Positions 57,203 through 64,000 of a DNA stretch of 64,000 nucleotides are shown one piece after another. A program made the position numbers and the translations under genes. The notes beneath the pieces are model-generated. The model saw nothing but the letters and a program-made list of their open reading frames with translations, was not told the origin of the DNA and did no database searches. Origin of the DNA: Bacteroides mediterraneensis (GTDB taxonomy: Bacteria > Bacteroidota > Bacteroidia > Bacteroidales > Bacteroidaceae); NCBI RefSeq assembly GCF_900128455.1, contig NZ_LT635783.1, positions 128,506-192,505 on the forward strand, read 5' to 3'. How positions within the stretch are numbered: the stretch's first letter is position 1; each line of letters opens with the position of its first letter.

Positions 57203-58197
57203 CGTACACGCAGTTCGTTGATGGTTTCAGCCTGTACCAGGTCTTCGTTCTCCACGGTGAACGTCTGGTGACGCCCGCCGTTCTTCTCGTTCATTTCCAC
57301 CACGAGCTGCTTGCCGTCAGGGATGGTGAACTTGGGGAGGCAGAACACCGTGCGTTCGGATTGTTTCCCGGCTATGCGCACGGCATAGTTGTAAGCGCGG
57401 AGCGGGAACAACACCTGTTCCTGAATGGCGGTGCGTTTCACCACCTTTTTGTCCACAATCTTGAACGTAATGTAGTCCACGTCAAACGGCACGTTGCTCT
57501 GGTTCTTTACTTCCGTGTGGAAATACAGCAGATCGTTGTGGACATAAATCCCTTTCAGCAGGTACTGGATACCGAAACGCTTGCAGCCGATGTGCTTCAC
57601 CTTGCGCTTGTTCTCCTTGTGCAGCGACTTCATAATCAGGTGCACCAGCATCGGGCTTTCACTGCCAAGTTCCTTCAGGTAGATTTCCTGCGCGTTGTTC
57701 GGGCGGTTTACAGCGTTGCCGTCATGAATAAAGTCCTTCATCTCCACGTTGAGCATCAGTGGCTCATCGGCATATTTCACGTTGAATGAATAATAGGAGC
57801 CGTCCTCCGTGATGACGCTCATGTTCGTCTCCGTGCGGAAGTTCCTTACCGTCGCCTTCACGCGGATGACGTTCTCCGCGCCGTCCGCCTTGCCCGCTAT
57901 GAGGTTAGGCGAACCCAAGTCCACATAGCGCACCGCCGAGGGGAACAGGATATGCACCGTCTTGTCATACGTGACCTCCAGACCGTGCGGCGGTATCATG
58001 CGGTCGAACATCAGCTTCTTCGTCAGCCCGTGGTACAGGTCGCCCTCTTCTTCTGCTTGCGGATAGACCTCCTTCGTCAGTTTCAGCCCCTCTGCCTTTG
58101 CGGTGGCGGTACTGTCATTGCTTACACCCTGTGCATAGGTTGCACAGGCTATGCCTATGAAAAAGGCAAACATTGTCATTACTTTCTTGATACTCAT
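57199..58197 (-). CDS. traN: Conjugal transfer protein TraN (DUF4138)
   Basis: 332 residues with signal peptide MSIKKVMTMFAFFIGIACATYA. Core block LEVTYDKTVHILFPSAVRYVDLGSPNLIAGKADGAENVIRVKAT is characteristic of DUF4138, proposed to act like VirB9 in the outer-membrane core complex. A C-terminal ...RVR ends against traO. About 70 non-coding bases separate it from traM. Confidence 0.93.
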   Translation of the reverse strand: MSIKKVMTMFAFFIGIACATYAQGVSNDSTATAKAEGLKLTKEVYPQAEEEGDLYHGLTKKLMFDRMIPPHGLEVTYDKTVHILFPSAVRYVDLGSPNLIAGKADGAENVIRVKATVRNFRTETNMSVITEDGSYYSFNVKYADEPLMLNVEMKDFIHDGNAVNRPNNAQEIYLKELGSESPMLVHLIMKSLHKENKRKVKHIGCKRFGIQYLLKGIYVHNDLLYFHTEVKNQSNVPFDVDYITFKIVDKKVVKRTAIQEQVLFPLRAYNYAVRIAGKQSERTVFCLPKFTIPDGKQLVVEMNEKNGGRHQTFTVENEDLVQAETINELRVR

Positions 58198-58267
58198 TTT
58201 ACTTTGGATTTAGTGGATTAAAATTGTTTGGTTGTTTTTTTCTTTTCGTCTTTATGTTTTTCGGTTG

Positions 58268-59596
58268 TCATTCCTTTTCCTGATACAGCAGCACCATGTA
58301 TCCCGATTTCAGATGCACCCTGACGGTACGCATCCTTTTTGAGATGTATTGCGACACTCCCTGTATCACACCCTTTCCCAAATCGGAGGCGAGCTGTGCC
58401 CCGGCATCGGTCGAGATGTTGATGCTGCTTCCGAGCGAACTTCCCATGTTCGCCCCGATTTCCTTTGCCGCGTCCGTTTCCATCGAGCCGGGCACAAAGA
58501 TGCCCGCCTGTCCGTCATTGTCGTACACCTCCAGTTTCACCGGGATGATGTTTCCCTGATGTTCCAGCGAGGTGATGCCGATTTCCAGACGCTCACCCTG
58601 CAAGCGTGCCGTTCCCACAAGGGTGGTGTTCCGTGAAACAGTCCTGCCCGACACACGCATCGGCTCCAGCAGCCGCAGCCTTACCGTCTGTCCGTCCGTT
58701 ACCGTCTGGTCACCCTGCACGCAGGCTGCTATGGTGTTCTTTCCCGATGCCTCCGTACAGCCGATGGCAGTGTGGAACCCGTAGTTTCTTTCGCCCCCGT
58801 AGTCCGCTATAAAGACGGAATCTGTCAGGGGCTGCGGCAGGGCGGACACCGTTGACGGGCGCACGCCGCTCACTGGTTCAGCCTTCATTTTCTTTTCGCC
58901 GGCATTGCTTTCCGTCATTTCCGTCCCATCGGTCCGTGCGGTCTGCCCGGCATTGTTTCCTCCATTCTGGTATTTTGCCGCCAGCTCGTAGGACTTTTCC
59001 AGCAGGGCGACCTGTTCCTCCATTGCCGAGGGCTTTTTCTCCTGTTCCATGACCATGCGCTCCAGTTCGTCGATGCGCTGCCTGAGCTCCTTCTTCTCGA
59101 CATCCTCTTTCGGCGGCTCGTAGAACGTACCCAGCGAGGTGTTCAGCCGCTCGTTGGCGGCAGCCGAGGAGCGGATACCTGTCTGTATTCCGCTTCCGCC
59201 CGTCTTCGACGATGTTTCCGGTTGTGCAAGGCGGCAGTCGTCCGTTCCGTCTGCCGTGTCCGTTCCTTCCGTCTTGTCGTCCCAGAACGCGGACAGGTCG
59301 CCCACCATGCCCCGGCGTTCCTTCTTCCTGTTCTCCAGCTGCTGCTGTTCGTATGCCTTCGCCTTGTCGCCGATGATTCCGGAGTTTTCCGGCAGGGGCA
59401 TGTCCGTGTTGAATCCCAGTCCCTGCCGTTCCTTCTCCCTGTCCTCCTGCGAGGGGGAGAAGATGAGCCACATGCAGCCCAGAAAGGTCAGACCCATCAG
59501 TGGATAGACCAGCATCTTCCTTCTTCGCTGGCGCTGTTCCTCTGTCAGCGGCTTTTTTTCTTTCGTTTCATTCTTCTGTTCTTTTTTCGTTTCCAT
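58268..59596 (-). CDS. traM: Conjugal transfer protein TraM (VirB10-like)
   Basis: About 442 residues from METKKEQKNETKEK; the frame starts at 59620 but this start overlaps traL less. A cytosolic charged region, one membrane helix (MLVYPLMGLTFLGCMWLIF, about 30-48), a long periplasmic coiled and low-complexity section (about 60-270), and a C-terminal conserved domain (VQGDQTVTDGQTVRLRLLEPMRVSGRTV, IPVKLEVYDNDGQAGIFVPGS) match the VirB10/TraM plan linking inner and outer membranes. Confidence 0.93.
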   Translation of the reverse strand: METKKEQKNETKEKKPLTEEQRQRRRKMLVYPLMGLTFLGCMWLIFSPSQEDREKERQGLGFNTDMPLPENSGIIGDKAKAYEQQQLENRKKERRGMVGDLSAFWDDKTEGTDTADGTDDCRLAQPETSSKTGGSGIQTGIRSSAAANERLNTSLGTFYEPPKEDVEKKELRQRIDELERMVMEQEKKPSAMEEQVALLEKSYELAAKYQNGGNNAGQTARTDGTEMTESNAGEKKMKAEPVSGVRPSTVSALPQPLTDSVFIADYGGERNYGFHTAIGCTEASGKNTIAACVQGDQTVTDGQTVRLRLLEPMRVSGRTVSRNTTLVGTARLQGERLEIGITSLEHQGNIIPVKLEVYDNDGQAGIFVPGSMETDAAKEIGANMGSSLGSSINISTDAGAQLASDLGKGVIQGVSQYISKRMRTVRVHLKSGYMVLLYQEKE

Positions 59597-59855
59597 ATAC
59601 ATTATTATATAAGTTATCACTTTCCTGCACGGGCAGGTTCAATTTTTCGATGTGCCGTATCTCCAACTCCTTTTCACTTTTCCCGAAACCGGCAATGGCT
59701 GTGGCCGTCGTATAGAGGCATCCGGCGGCAAAGGGAACAAGCATCCCGGTAATGACCGCCAGCCTTGCCTTCGGCGACAGCGTATCCAGCTTTCCATGCA
59801 GTTCCGTTTTGAAACGGGTGGCGCACTTTTCAATGATAATTTTCATCTTTCCCAT
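59568..59855 (-). CDS. traL: Conjugal transfer protein TraL (DUF3989)
   Basis: 95 residues with one membrane segment (ARLAVITGMLVPFAAGCLYTT, about 31-51), the usual DUF3989 shape. It overlaps traM at its 3' end and starts 4 bases after traK, so the genes are translationally linked. Confidence 0.88.
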   Translation of the reverse strand: MGKMKIIIEKCATRFKTELHGKLDTLSPKARLAVITGMLVPFAAGCLYTTATAIAGFGKSEKELEIRHIEKLNLPVQESDNLYNNVYGNEKRTEE

Positions 59856-59859
59856 ACGC

Positions 59860-60483
59860 CTATCTCTCCATGCTTCTGATGTCCCTGTTCTCCAGTATCG
59901 TGAATCCCTCGATGGTGAACCCGTTCGGATTGTCGTCCGAGCGGCTCGCGTTCAGCAGCTGGCAGGTCGTTACCAGCGTGCGCTCCGTCACGTTGCTCTC
60001 GCGGATAATCATCTGCCTTGCGTAGGTGCGTGCCTCGTAAGGATAATGGTCAAAGTTGCAGACCACGCTGTCCACCTGCAACACTTGGTTGATGTTCCCC
60101 GCGATGATACGATTGTAGAAACCCTTTTCCGCGAAATCGGCGTAGTAGTTGTACGCGCTCCTGTCCGCCAGCAGCAGGGCACGCTTCACGTTGTGCTCGA
60201 TGGCGCTCTTCTCCGGCGAGAGGGTGAAGAACAGCTCGTGGAAGCGGCGCACGTGTTCCTTTGCTTCCGCCGGGCGGTTCTGCGACAGGTCCTGCGAGAG
60301 CGCGAGCATCAGGCTCTTTCCCCCGTCAAGAACGTATATCTTCTGCCTCTGCGCTTCGGCGAAGCGGAAGGCGCACACCACCGAGCAGACCACCACGAGG
60401 GCACACGCTGCCGTGTAGATGATTCCGAACAGACGTATCTGCCGGAAACTCGTTTCGATGTTCTTGAGTGATTTGAATTCCAT
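59860..60483 (-). CDS. traK: Conjugal transfer protein TraK (VirB8-like)
   Basis: 207 residues: short cytosolic part, one membrane helix (IRLFGIIYTAACALVVVCSVVCA, about 16-38), then a periplasmic domain with LDGGKSLMLALSQDLSQNRPAEAKEHVRRFHELFF and RTYARQMIIRESNVTERTLVTTC. TraK is widely conserved in Bacteroidales elements and is thought to act like VirB8 in channel assembly. Confidence 0.93.
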   Translation of the reverse strand: MEFKSLKNIETSFRQIRLFGIIYTAACALVVVCSVVCAFRFAEAQRQKIYVLDGGKSLMLALSQDLSQNRPAEAKEHVRRFHELFFTLSPEKSAIEHNVKRALLLADRSAYNYYADFAEKGFYNRIIAGNINQVLQVDSVVCNFDHYPYEARTYARQMIIRESNVTERTLVTTCQLLNASRSDDNPNGFTIEGFTILENRDIRSMER

Positions 60484-60543
60484 TCTTGTTCTGCTTTATT
60501 AAATTGTCTTTCTTCTTTTCATATGGAAGGCTGCTGCAAAGGA

Positions 60544-60587
60544 TATACGACCAGACACTATCAGGTATACGACCGGACACGGTCAAG
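60544..60587 (-). repeat. Tandem 22-bp repeat between traJ and traK
   Basis: Two abutting 22-bp units share TATACGACC(A/G)GACAC at 60544 and 60566. They lie in the unusually long gap of 143 bases between traJ and traK in an otherwise tight operon. Nothing else is seen in the gap. Confidence 0.7.
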
Positions 60588-60626
60588 TCCCATACCCTTT
60601 GTGCCGCCCTCACTTGCGATAATTTG

Positions 60627-61652
60627 TCATCTCCTGAACAGTTTGCCCGCCGTTCTCTTGATGAACTTGCCCGTGCGTCCCGCCACGTTTCCGGCTGCGG
60701 CTCCCGCCAGACTTCCGCCAAGGGCTCCGGCGGTGTTGATGTTCTTGTTATAGCTGCCCACTCCGCCACCGGCCTGGATTATCCATCCGGCTACCGTCGG
60801 GATGGTGAAGTATCCCACGATACCGATAACGAGGAACACGATGTACACCCCGTTGCTCGCCTCTACCGAGAAGTTCGGATCTGCCTGCATCGCCTCGATG
60901 TCGTTCTGGAGCATCAGTATCTGTATCTTCGCCAGTATCGTGCTGAACAGGTCGGAGACGGGCAGCCACAGGTAAATCTGTATGTAGCGGCTGAACCATG
61001 CCGAAAGCGTGGAGTGGAAGCCGTCCCATACCGAGAAGGCAAAGGCGACGGGTCCCAGTATCGACAGCACCACGAGAAAGAACATCCTGAGCGTGTCGAT
61101 AACAAGGGCGGCAGCTGCAAACATCAGCTCCAGCAGCTCGCGGAACCAGTCACGTACGCTCTTCTTGATGTTGTACGCCGCACGGTCCATGTACATGCCC
61201 GTCATGGTGATCATGTCCGACGGCGACCAGCCCAGCTCGTCTATCTGGCGGTCGAACTCCTCGTCCGAGGCGAGATAGGCGGTTTCCGGGTTGCGCATCA
61301 TCGCCTCGTATTCCAGCCTGTCTTTCTGTTCCCTGTACTTCTCCATGTCAAAGGTCTGTTCCTCCAGTATCGAGTGCGTTCCCTGTACGATTACTCCCAG
61401 AACGGAGTTCATCGTCCCCAGCACGATGGTCGGGAAGAAGAGGATGCACAGTCCGATGGCAAACGGCCGCAACAGCGGGTACACGTCTATCGCCTCGGCA
61501 CGGGCGAGCGACTGCCACACGCGCACCGCCACATAGAACAGGGCGCCCAGTCCGGCAAGCCCCTTTGCCACTCCTGCCATGTCCGAACAGAGCGGCATCA
61601 TCTCCTCATACAGCGAGAGGAGTATCTGGTGCAGGTTGTCAAACTCTCCCAT
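60627..61652 (-). CDS. traJ: Conjugal transfer protein TraJ (VirB6-like)
   Basis: 341 residues with several hydrophobic segments (GLAGLGALFYVAVRVWQSL, PFAIGLCILFFPTIVLGTM, LMFAAAALVIDTLRMFFLVVLSILGPVAFAF, YIVFLVIGIVGYFTIPTVAGWII). A Gly/Ala tail (GGVGSYNKNINTAGALGGSLAGAAAGN) precedes a basic end. This is the polytopic inner-membrane component of the transfer channel. It follows traI with three bases between. Confidence 0.93.
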   Translation of the reverse strand: MGEFDNLHQILLSLYEEMMPLCSDMAGVAKGLAGLGALFYVAVRVWQSLARAEAIDVYPLLRPFAIGLCILFFPTIVLGTMNSVLGVIVQGTHSILEEQTFDMEKYREQKDRLEYEAMMRNPETAYLASDEEFDRQIDELGWSPSDMITMTGMYMDRAAYNIKKSVRDWFRELLELMFAAAALVIDTLRMFFLVVLSILGPVAFAFSVWDGFHSTLSAWFSRYIQIYLWLPVSDLFSTILAKIQILMLQNDIEAMQADPNFSVEASNGVYIVFLVIGIVGYFTIPTVAGWIIQAGGGVGSYNKNINTAGALGGSLAGAAAGNVAGRTGKFIKRTAGKLFRR

Positions 61653-61655
61653 AGG

Positions 61656-62300
61656 CTACCAGTATTTTTCGTTGGAGTTTCCGTAGAGTGCCATCACCCG
61701 GTCCATGTCGTTCTTCTTTCTCGCCCGCAGGTACGACACCGATATGGTCTTGTTCGTGTAGTAGCGCACGAGGTTGCGGTAGTTCATCAGGCTGCGGTAG
61801 GCATTGTTTATGATGGCGAGCCTTTCCGCATCCGTCAGTGACATGCCCGTCACGTTCACCACATTCTTCAGGTCCTGCAGCACGTCCGAGCTTTCGTCTA
61901 TCAGCATCGCATAGCCCGATGAGATGGCGGCAAGCTCCTCCGGCGTGTAGTTCTCGTCCGAGAGCATCTTCTGGTAGTTGTCCACATAGATTTCCGATAT
62001 TTCCATTACCAGAGAGATGCTTTTCGCCACCTTCGCGCCGCCCTTTACCACGTCGTGCACCGATTTCAGTGCGTCGTAATACGCCTTTCCCTGCTCGAAC
62101 ACCTTCTTCGTTTCCAGAAAGCCGTTCAGGGTGTTGGCTTTCGTCCCGGCTGTCTCCACCATCTCCTTGGCGGAGTTGATGATGCTCTGCGCAAGATTTC
62201 CGGGGTCGGACACCACCCATTGGGCATTTGCCCCGCCTGTCCCCGCAAGGCACAGGCAGACCGCAATCAGCGGTATTTTCAGTTTCTGTCTCATTTTCAT
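61656..62300 (-). CDS. traI: Conjugal transfer protein TraI (DUF4141)
   Basis: 214 residues with signal peptide MKMRQKLKIPLIAVCLCLAGTGGANA, then QWVVSDPGNLAQSIINSAKEMVETAGTKANTLNGFLET and a long helical region. The start WVVSDPGNLAQSIINS is the typical DUF4141 mark, resembling the P-type periplasmic VirB5 proteins. Confidence 0.92.
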   Translation of the reverse strand: MKMRQKLKIPLIAVCLCLAGTGGANAQWVVSDPGNLAQSIINSAKEMVETAGTKANTLNGFLETKKVFEQGKAYYDALKSVHDVVKGGAKVAKSISLVMEISEIYVDNYQKMLSDENYTPEELAAISSGYAMLIDESSDVLQDLKNVVNVTGMSLTDAERLAIINNAYRSLMNYRNLVRYYTNKTISVSYLRARKKNDMDRVMALYGNSNEKYW

Positions 62301-62322
62301 TCACGTTGGATTTAGTGGTCGG

Positions 62323-62739
62323 TTATTGTTTGTCTTTATTCTTCTTTTCGCCGTCACCGGTATCCGTATTCATCCGGATATAGTCGCCGCCCGGCGAGAA
62401 GGTCAGCACGTCCGTTTCCTCGTTGTATGCCACGTCGATGCGGTAGCCCGTGTTCATGTACAGGCTGCCGTCCTCCGCCCGGCTGAGTAGGTAGGTTTCC
62501 GGCTTCAGCACGCGGCGCACGCCCTTGCGCCGGAACAGTGTCACCTTATACAGTTCTCCTTCCTTATATACCAGTATGCCAGGACCGGTTTCCGCGCTTT
62601 CCCAGTTCCCGCAGATTCTGTCGCGTGTGTCGCCATCTTCTTTTGCCATTATATCACAGGCTTGCAGCATCAGCGATGCCATGCCTATCAGACCGCCACA
62701 CAGCAGCAGCCTTTCCGTCTTTGTCAGTTTGATGTTCAT
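62323..62739 (-). CDS. DUF3876 lipoprotein
   Basis: 138 residues. The signal region LLLCGGLIGMASLMLQAC places a lipidated Cys near 28. The mature part RICGNWESAETGPGILVYKEGELYKVTLFRRKG fits DUF3876, a family carried between traG and traI in Bacteroidales elements. A lysine-rich C-terminus (GEKKNKDKQ) follows a beta-rich core. Role unknown. Confidence 0.85.
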   Translation of the reverse strand: MNIKLTKTERLLLCGGLIGMASLMLQACDIMAKEDGDTRDRICGNWESAETGPGILVYKEGELYKVTLFRRKGVRRVLKPETYLLSRAEDGSLYMNTGYRIDVAYNEETDVLTFSPGGDYIRMNTDTGDGEKKNKDKQ

Positions 62740-62798
62740 TTTCTTGTCTTTTTTAAGTTCTGTTTTTTAGATTGGTTATTTATTCTGTTATCTTTCCG

Positions 62799-63476
62799 TC
62801 AGAATCCCGGTCTTCTGCCTTTACGCCTGCACATGCGGTTTTCCCTTGCGCCATTCTCCGGCGCCTCCCTCCGTGCAGGTACCGCCTGCCGTACTGCGGG
62901 CTTACCGAACAGCTCGTCCGCATCAGGCTTCTTGCCCGTCATCCGACAGAATCGGGCATCCAGTTCCCGGTATGCCTTTTCCACCTGCTTGAGCACCGTT
63001 TCGCGCGGTCCCTTGTGGTCAATGCCGTATTTGTTCAGGATTTCCGGCTTGTACCACATCGGGTCGTCATAGTCTTTCCGGTACACCATACCTCTCAGAT
63101 AGAGCAGTTCCTGATATTTTTCTTCCAGATAGTCCCTTGCCGGAGCGGGGCAGATGCTTTCGTAAGCCTTTTCCACTGCAAGAGTGATTTTTCCCTTGGC
63201 TCTTCCTGCCTCGCACAGTTCTTTCATGTGTTGCTCCTTCCCATATCCCCTGCAGTCCTGTTCAGCAGGCATCCGGTGAACCTGTATTTCCAGTTTCTTG
63301 TACCGCTGGTAGTCTTCTTCCAGTCCGTATCGCCTTCTGATATGTTCCGGTAGCGAAGTCCCGAATGTCAGAAACTCACGGAACCATGAGATATGCTCCC
63401 GGATTTCCTCCCGTTTCCGCAGCGCTTCATCGCTGTATCCGTCATCAATGTACATGTTGTCAGTCTTTTGGTTCAT
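62799..63476 (-). CDS. Hypothetical ICE protein between traG and DUF3876
   Basis: 225 residues, highly charged and helical, no signal peptide or membrane segment. It starts MNQKTDNMYIDDGYSDEALRKREEIREHI and has LPEHIRRRYGLEEDYQRYKKLEIQVHR and a basic, Pro/Arg-rich tail (RRKGRRPGF). No family recognised. A cargo insertion between core tra genes is possible, since traG and traI are often closer together. Confidence 0.75.
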   Translation of the reverse strand: MNQKTDNMYIDDGYSDEALRKREEIREHISWFREFLTFGTSLPEHIRRRYGLEEDYQRYKKLEIQVHRMPAEQDCRGYGKEQHMKELCEAGRAKGKITLAVEKAYESICPAPARDYLEEKYQELLYLRGMVYRKDYDDPMWYKPEILNKYGIDHKGPRETVLKQVEKAYRELDARFCRMTGKKPDADELFGKPAVRQAVPARREAPENGARENRMCRRKGRRPGF

Positions 63477-63519
63477 AAATCATTTTCTATTTTTCATTTA
63501 CTGTATATTTCCTGCCGGT

Positions 63520-64000
63520 TCACTGTCCCGTCCGTTCCTCCAGCCGTCGCTCCGCCACCTGACGGATGGCAGCTTCCATGTCGCCTCCCGGTTTCTCCGC
63601 CAGTTCGCGCACTTCCATCTTCTCCGTCTCCTCCGTCGTGTAGGCGAGATACTCTTGCATCGACACCTCCGTGACATATACCGCCGAATGCGTGCCCCCA
63701 AGTCCTATCCACACCTCCTTGTACCGCCTCGACGGGTCGTTGGACTGGTTGATCGAGAGTATCTGCGACTTCTCCTTTTCCGTCAGACCCAGCAGCGACT
63801 GTATCTGGTCGAACTTGTTCATGTACTTGCGCTGGTCCAGCAGGATTTTGCAGTCCGAGTTGTTGATGATGCTTTCCTTCACGATGGGCGAGCTGATGAT
63901 GTCGTCCACTTCCTGTGTCACCACAATCGCCTCCCCGAAATACTTTCTCACCGTCTTGTACATGTATCGCAGGTAGTCAGCCATGTTTGCCGATGAAAGG
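63520..64000 (-). CDS. traG: Conjugation ATPase TraG (VirB4-like), C-terminal part
   Basis: Only the last 159 or so codons are present, and the gene runs off the right edge. SSANMADYLRYMYKTVRKYFGEAIVVTQEVDDI is the C-terminal region of the VirB4/TraG ATPase that powers the transfer channel, with IISSPIVKESIINNSDCKILLDQ and WIGLGGTHSAVYVTEVS following. An internal ATG at 63984 is not the start. It is the first gene of the visible leftward tra operon. Confidence 0.9.
   Translation of the reverse strand, partial: LSSANMADYLRYMYKTVRKYFGEAIVVTQEVDDIISSPIVKESIINNSDCKILLDQRKYMNKFDQIQSLLGLTEKEKSQILSINQSNDPSRRYKEVWIGLGGTHSAVYVTEVSMQEYLAYTTEETEKMEVRELAEKPGGDMEAAIRQVAERRLEERTGQ

Larger units (their letters stand above)
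49253..64000. mobile_element. Terminal part of a CTnDOT-type integrative conjugative element (right side off the window)
   Basis: The tra genes (G, I-Q), PcfK/PcfJ and DUF3873/DUF3872/DUF3876/DUF4138/DUF4141 proteins form the standard tail of Bacteroidales conjugative transposons. The chromosomal border lies after the GH51 promoter and before the hairpin at 49544, so 49253 is an outer estimate. No integrase, tRNA or mobilization genes are in the window; they would be to the right. Confidence 0.85.

Noticed and set aside
60486..61841. 451-codon plus-strand ORF opposite traJ and traI
   Set aside because: It is rich in His, Arg and Val as expected for antisense of a high-GC gene, and traJ/traI on the other strand are well supported.

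Overview
The window looks like a chromosome segment of a gut Bacteroidaceae, probably Phocaeicola or Bacteroides. The reasons are a SusC-type TonB receptor, many secreted glycoside hydrolases, Bacteroidota-style promoters (-33 TTG, -7 TAnnTTTG), IS1380 and IS4 elements, and a CTnDOT-type tra gene set. All calls come from reading the sequence; no database search was run.

Layout. 1-2.9 kb: 5' part of a susC gene on the minus strand, running off the left edge. 2.9-6.0 kb: two insertion sequences, an IS1380-family element (2877-4469, TSD TACAT) and an IS4-family element (4693-6012, TSD TTTTATCTTCA). The IS1380 copy lies between susC and its apparent native promoter. 6.1-14.3 kb: a sialic-acid locus (nanH sialidase, YhcH/NanQ anomerase, MFS transporter, AGE-type epimerase, nanA lyase, kelch NanM-like mutarotase) with a divergent ROK-family repressor. 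14.4-17.0 kb: a minus-strand membrane operon (DUF3836, CPBP intramembrane protease, two DUF2975 proteins, YozG-type HTH) whose promoter is bracketed by TATCG-N5-CGATA dyads. 17.2-17.3 kb: four tandem 22-bp dyads. 17.4-23.8 kb: GH30, GH78 rhamnosidase and lactaldehyde reductase FucO. 23.9-35.5 kb: mostly housekeeping genes (serine acetyltransferase, a 43-residue basic protein, RNase R, CDF transporter, SDR plus PAP2 pair, DusB, U32/TrhP protein, DUF3843, MnmA). 35.6-36.1 kb: candidate small RNA copy A and a 21-bp repeat array. 36.2-46.5 kb: three tandem GH92 alpha-mannosidases and a GH2 beta-galactosidase. 46.6-49.0 kb: small RNA copy B, a 37-residue membrane protein and a GH51 arabinofuranosidase.

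From about 49.3-49.6 kb to the right edge the sequence is the end of an integrative conjugative element. It begins with a structured non-coding end. A rightward set of small accessory genes follows, including PcfK, PcfJ and DUF3873. A leftward conjugation operon then runs from traG (cut by the right edge) through traI, J, K, L, M, N, O, P and Q to a lysozyme.

How parts work together: NanH releases sialic acid, NanM and NanQ set the anomer, the MFS protein imports it, NanA makes ManNAc and the AGE epimerase makes GlcNAc, with the ROK protein as likely sensor. The GH92/GH2 block fits stepwise trimming of mannose- and galactose-bearing glycans. The strongest unexplained signals are the promoter-separating IS, the duplicated small RNA, and the two helically phased repeat arrays in divergent promoter regions.
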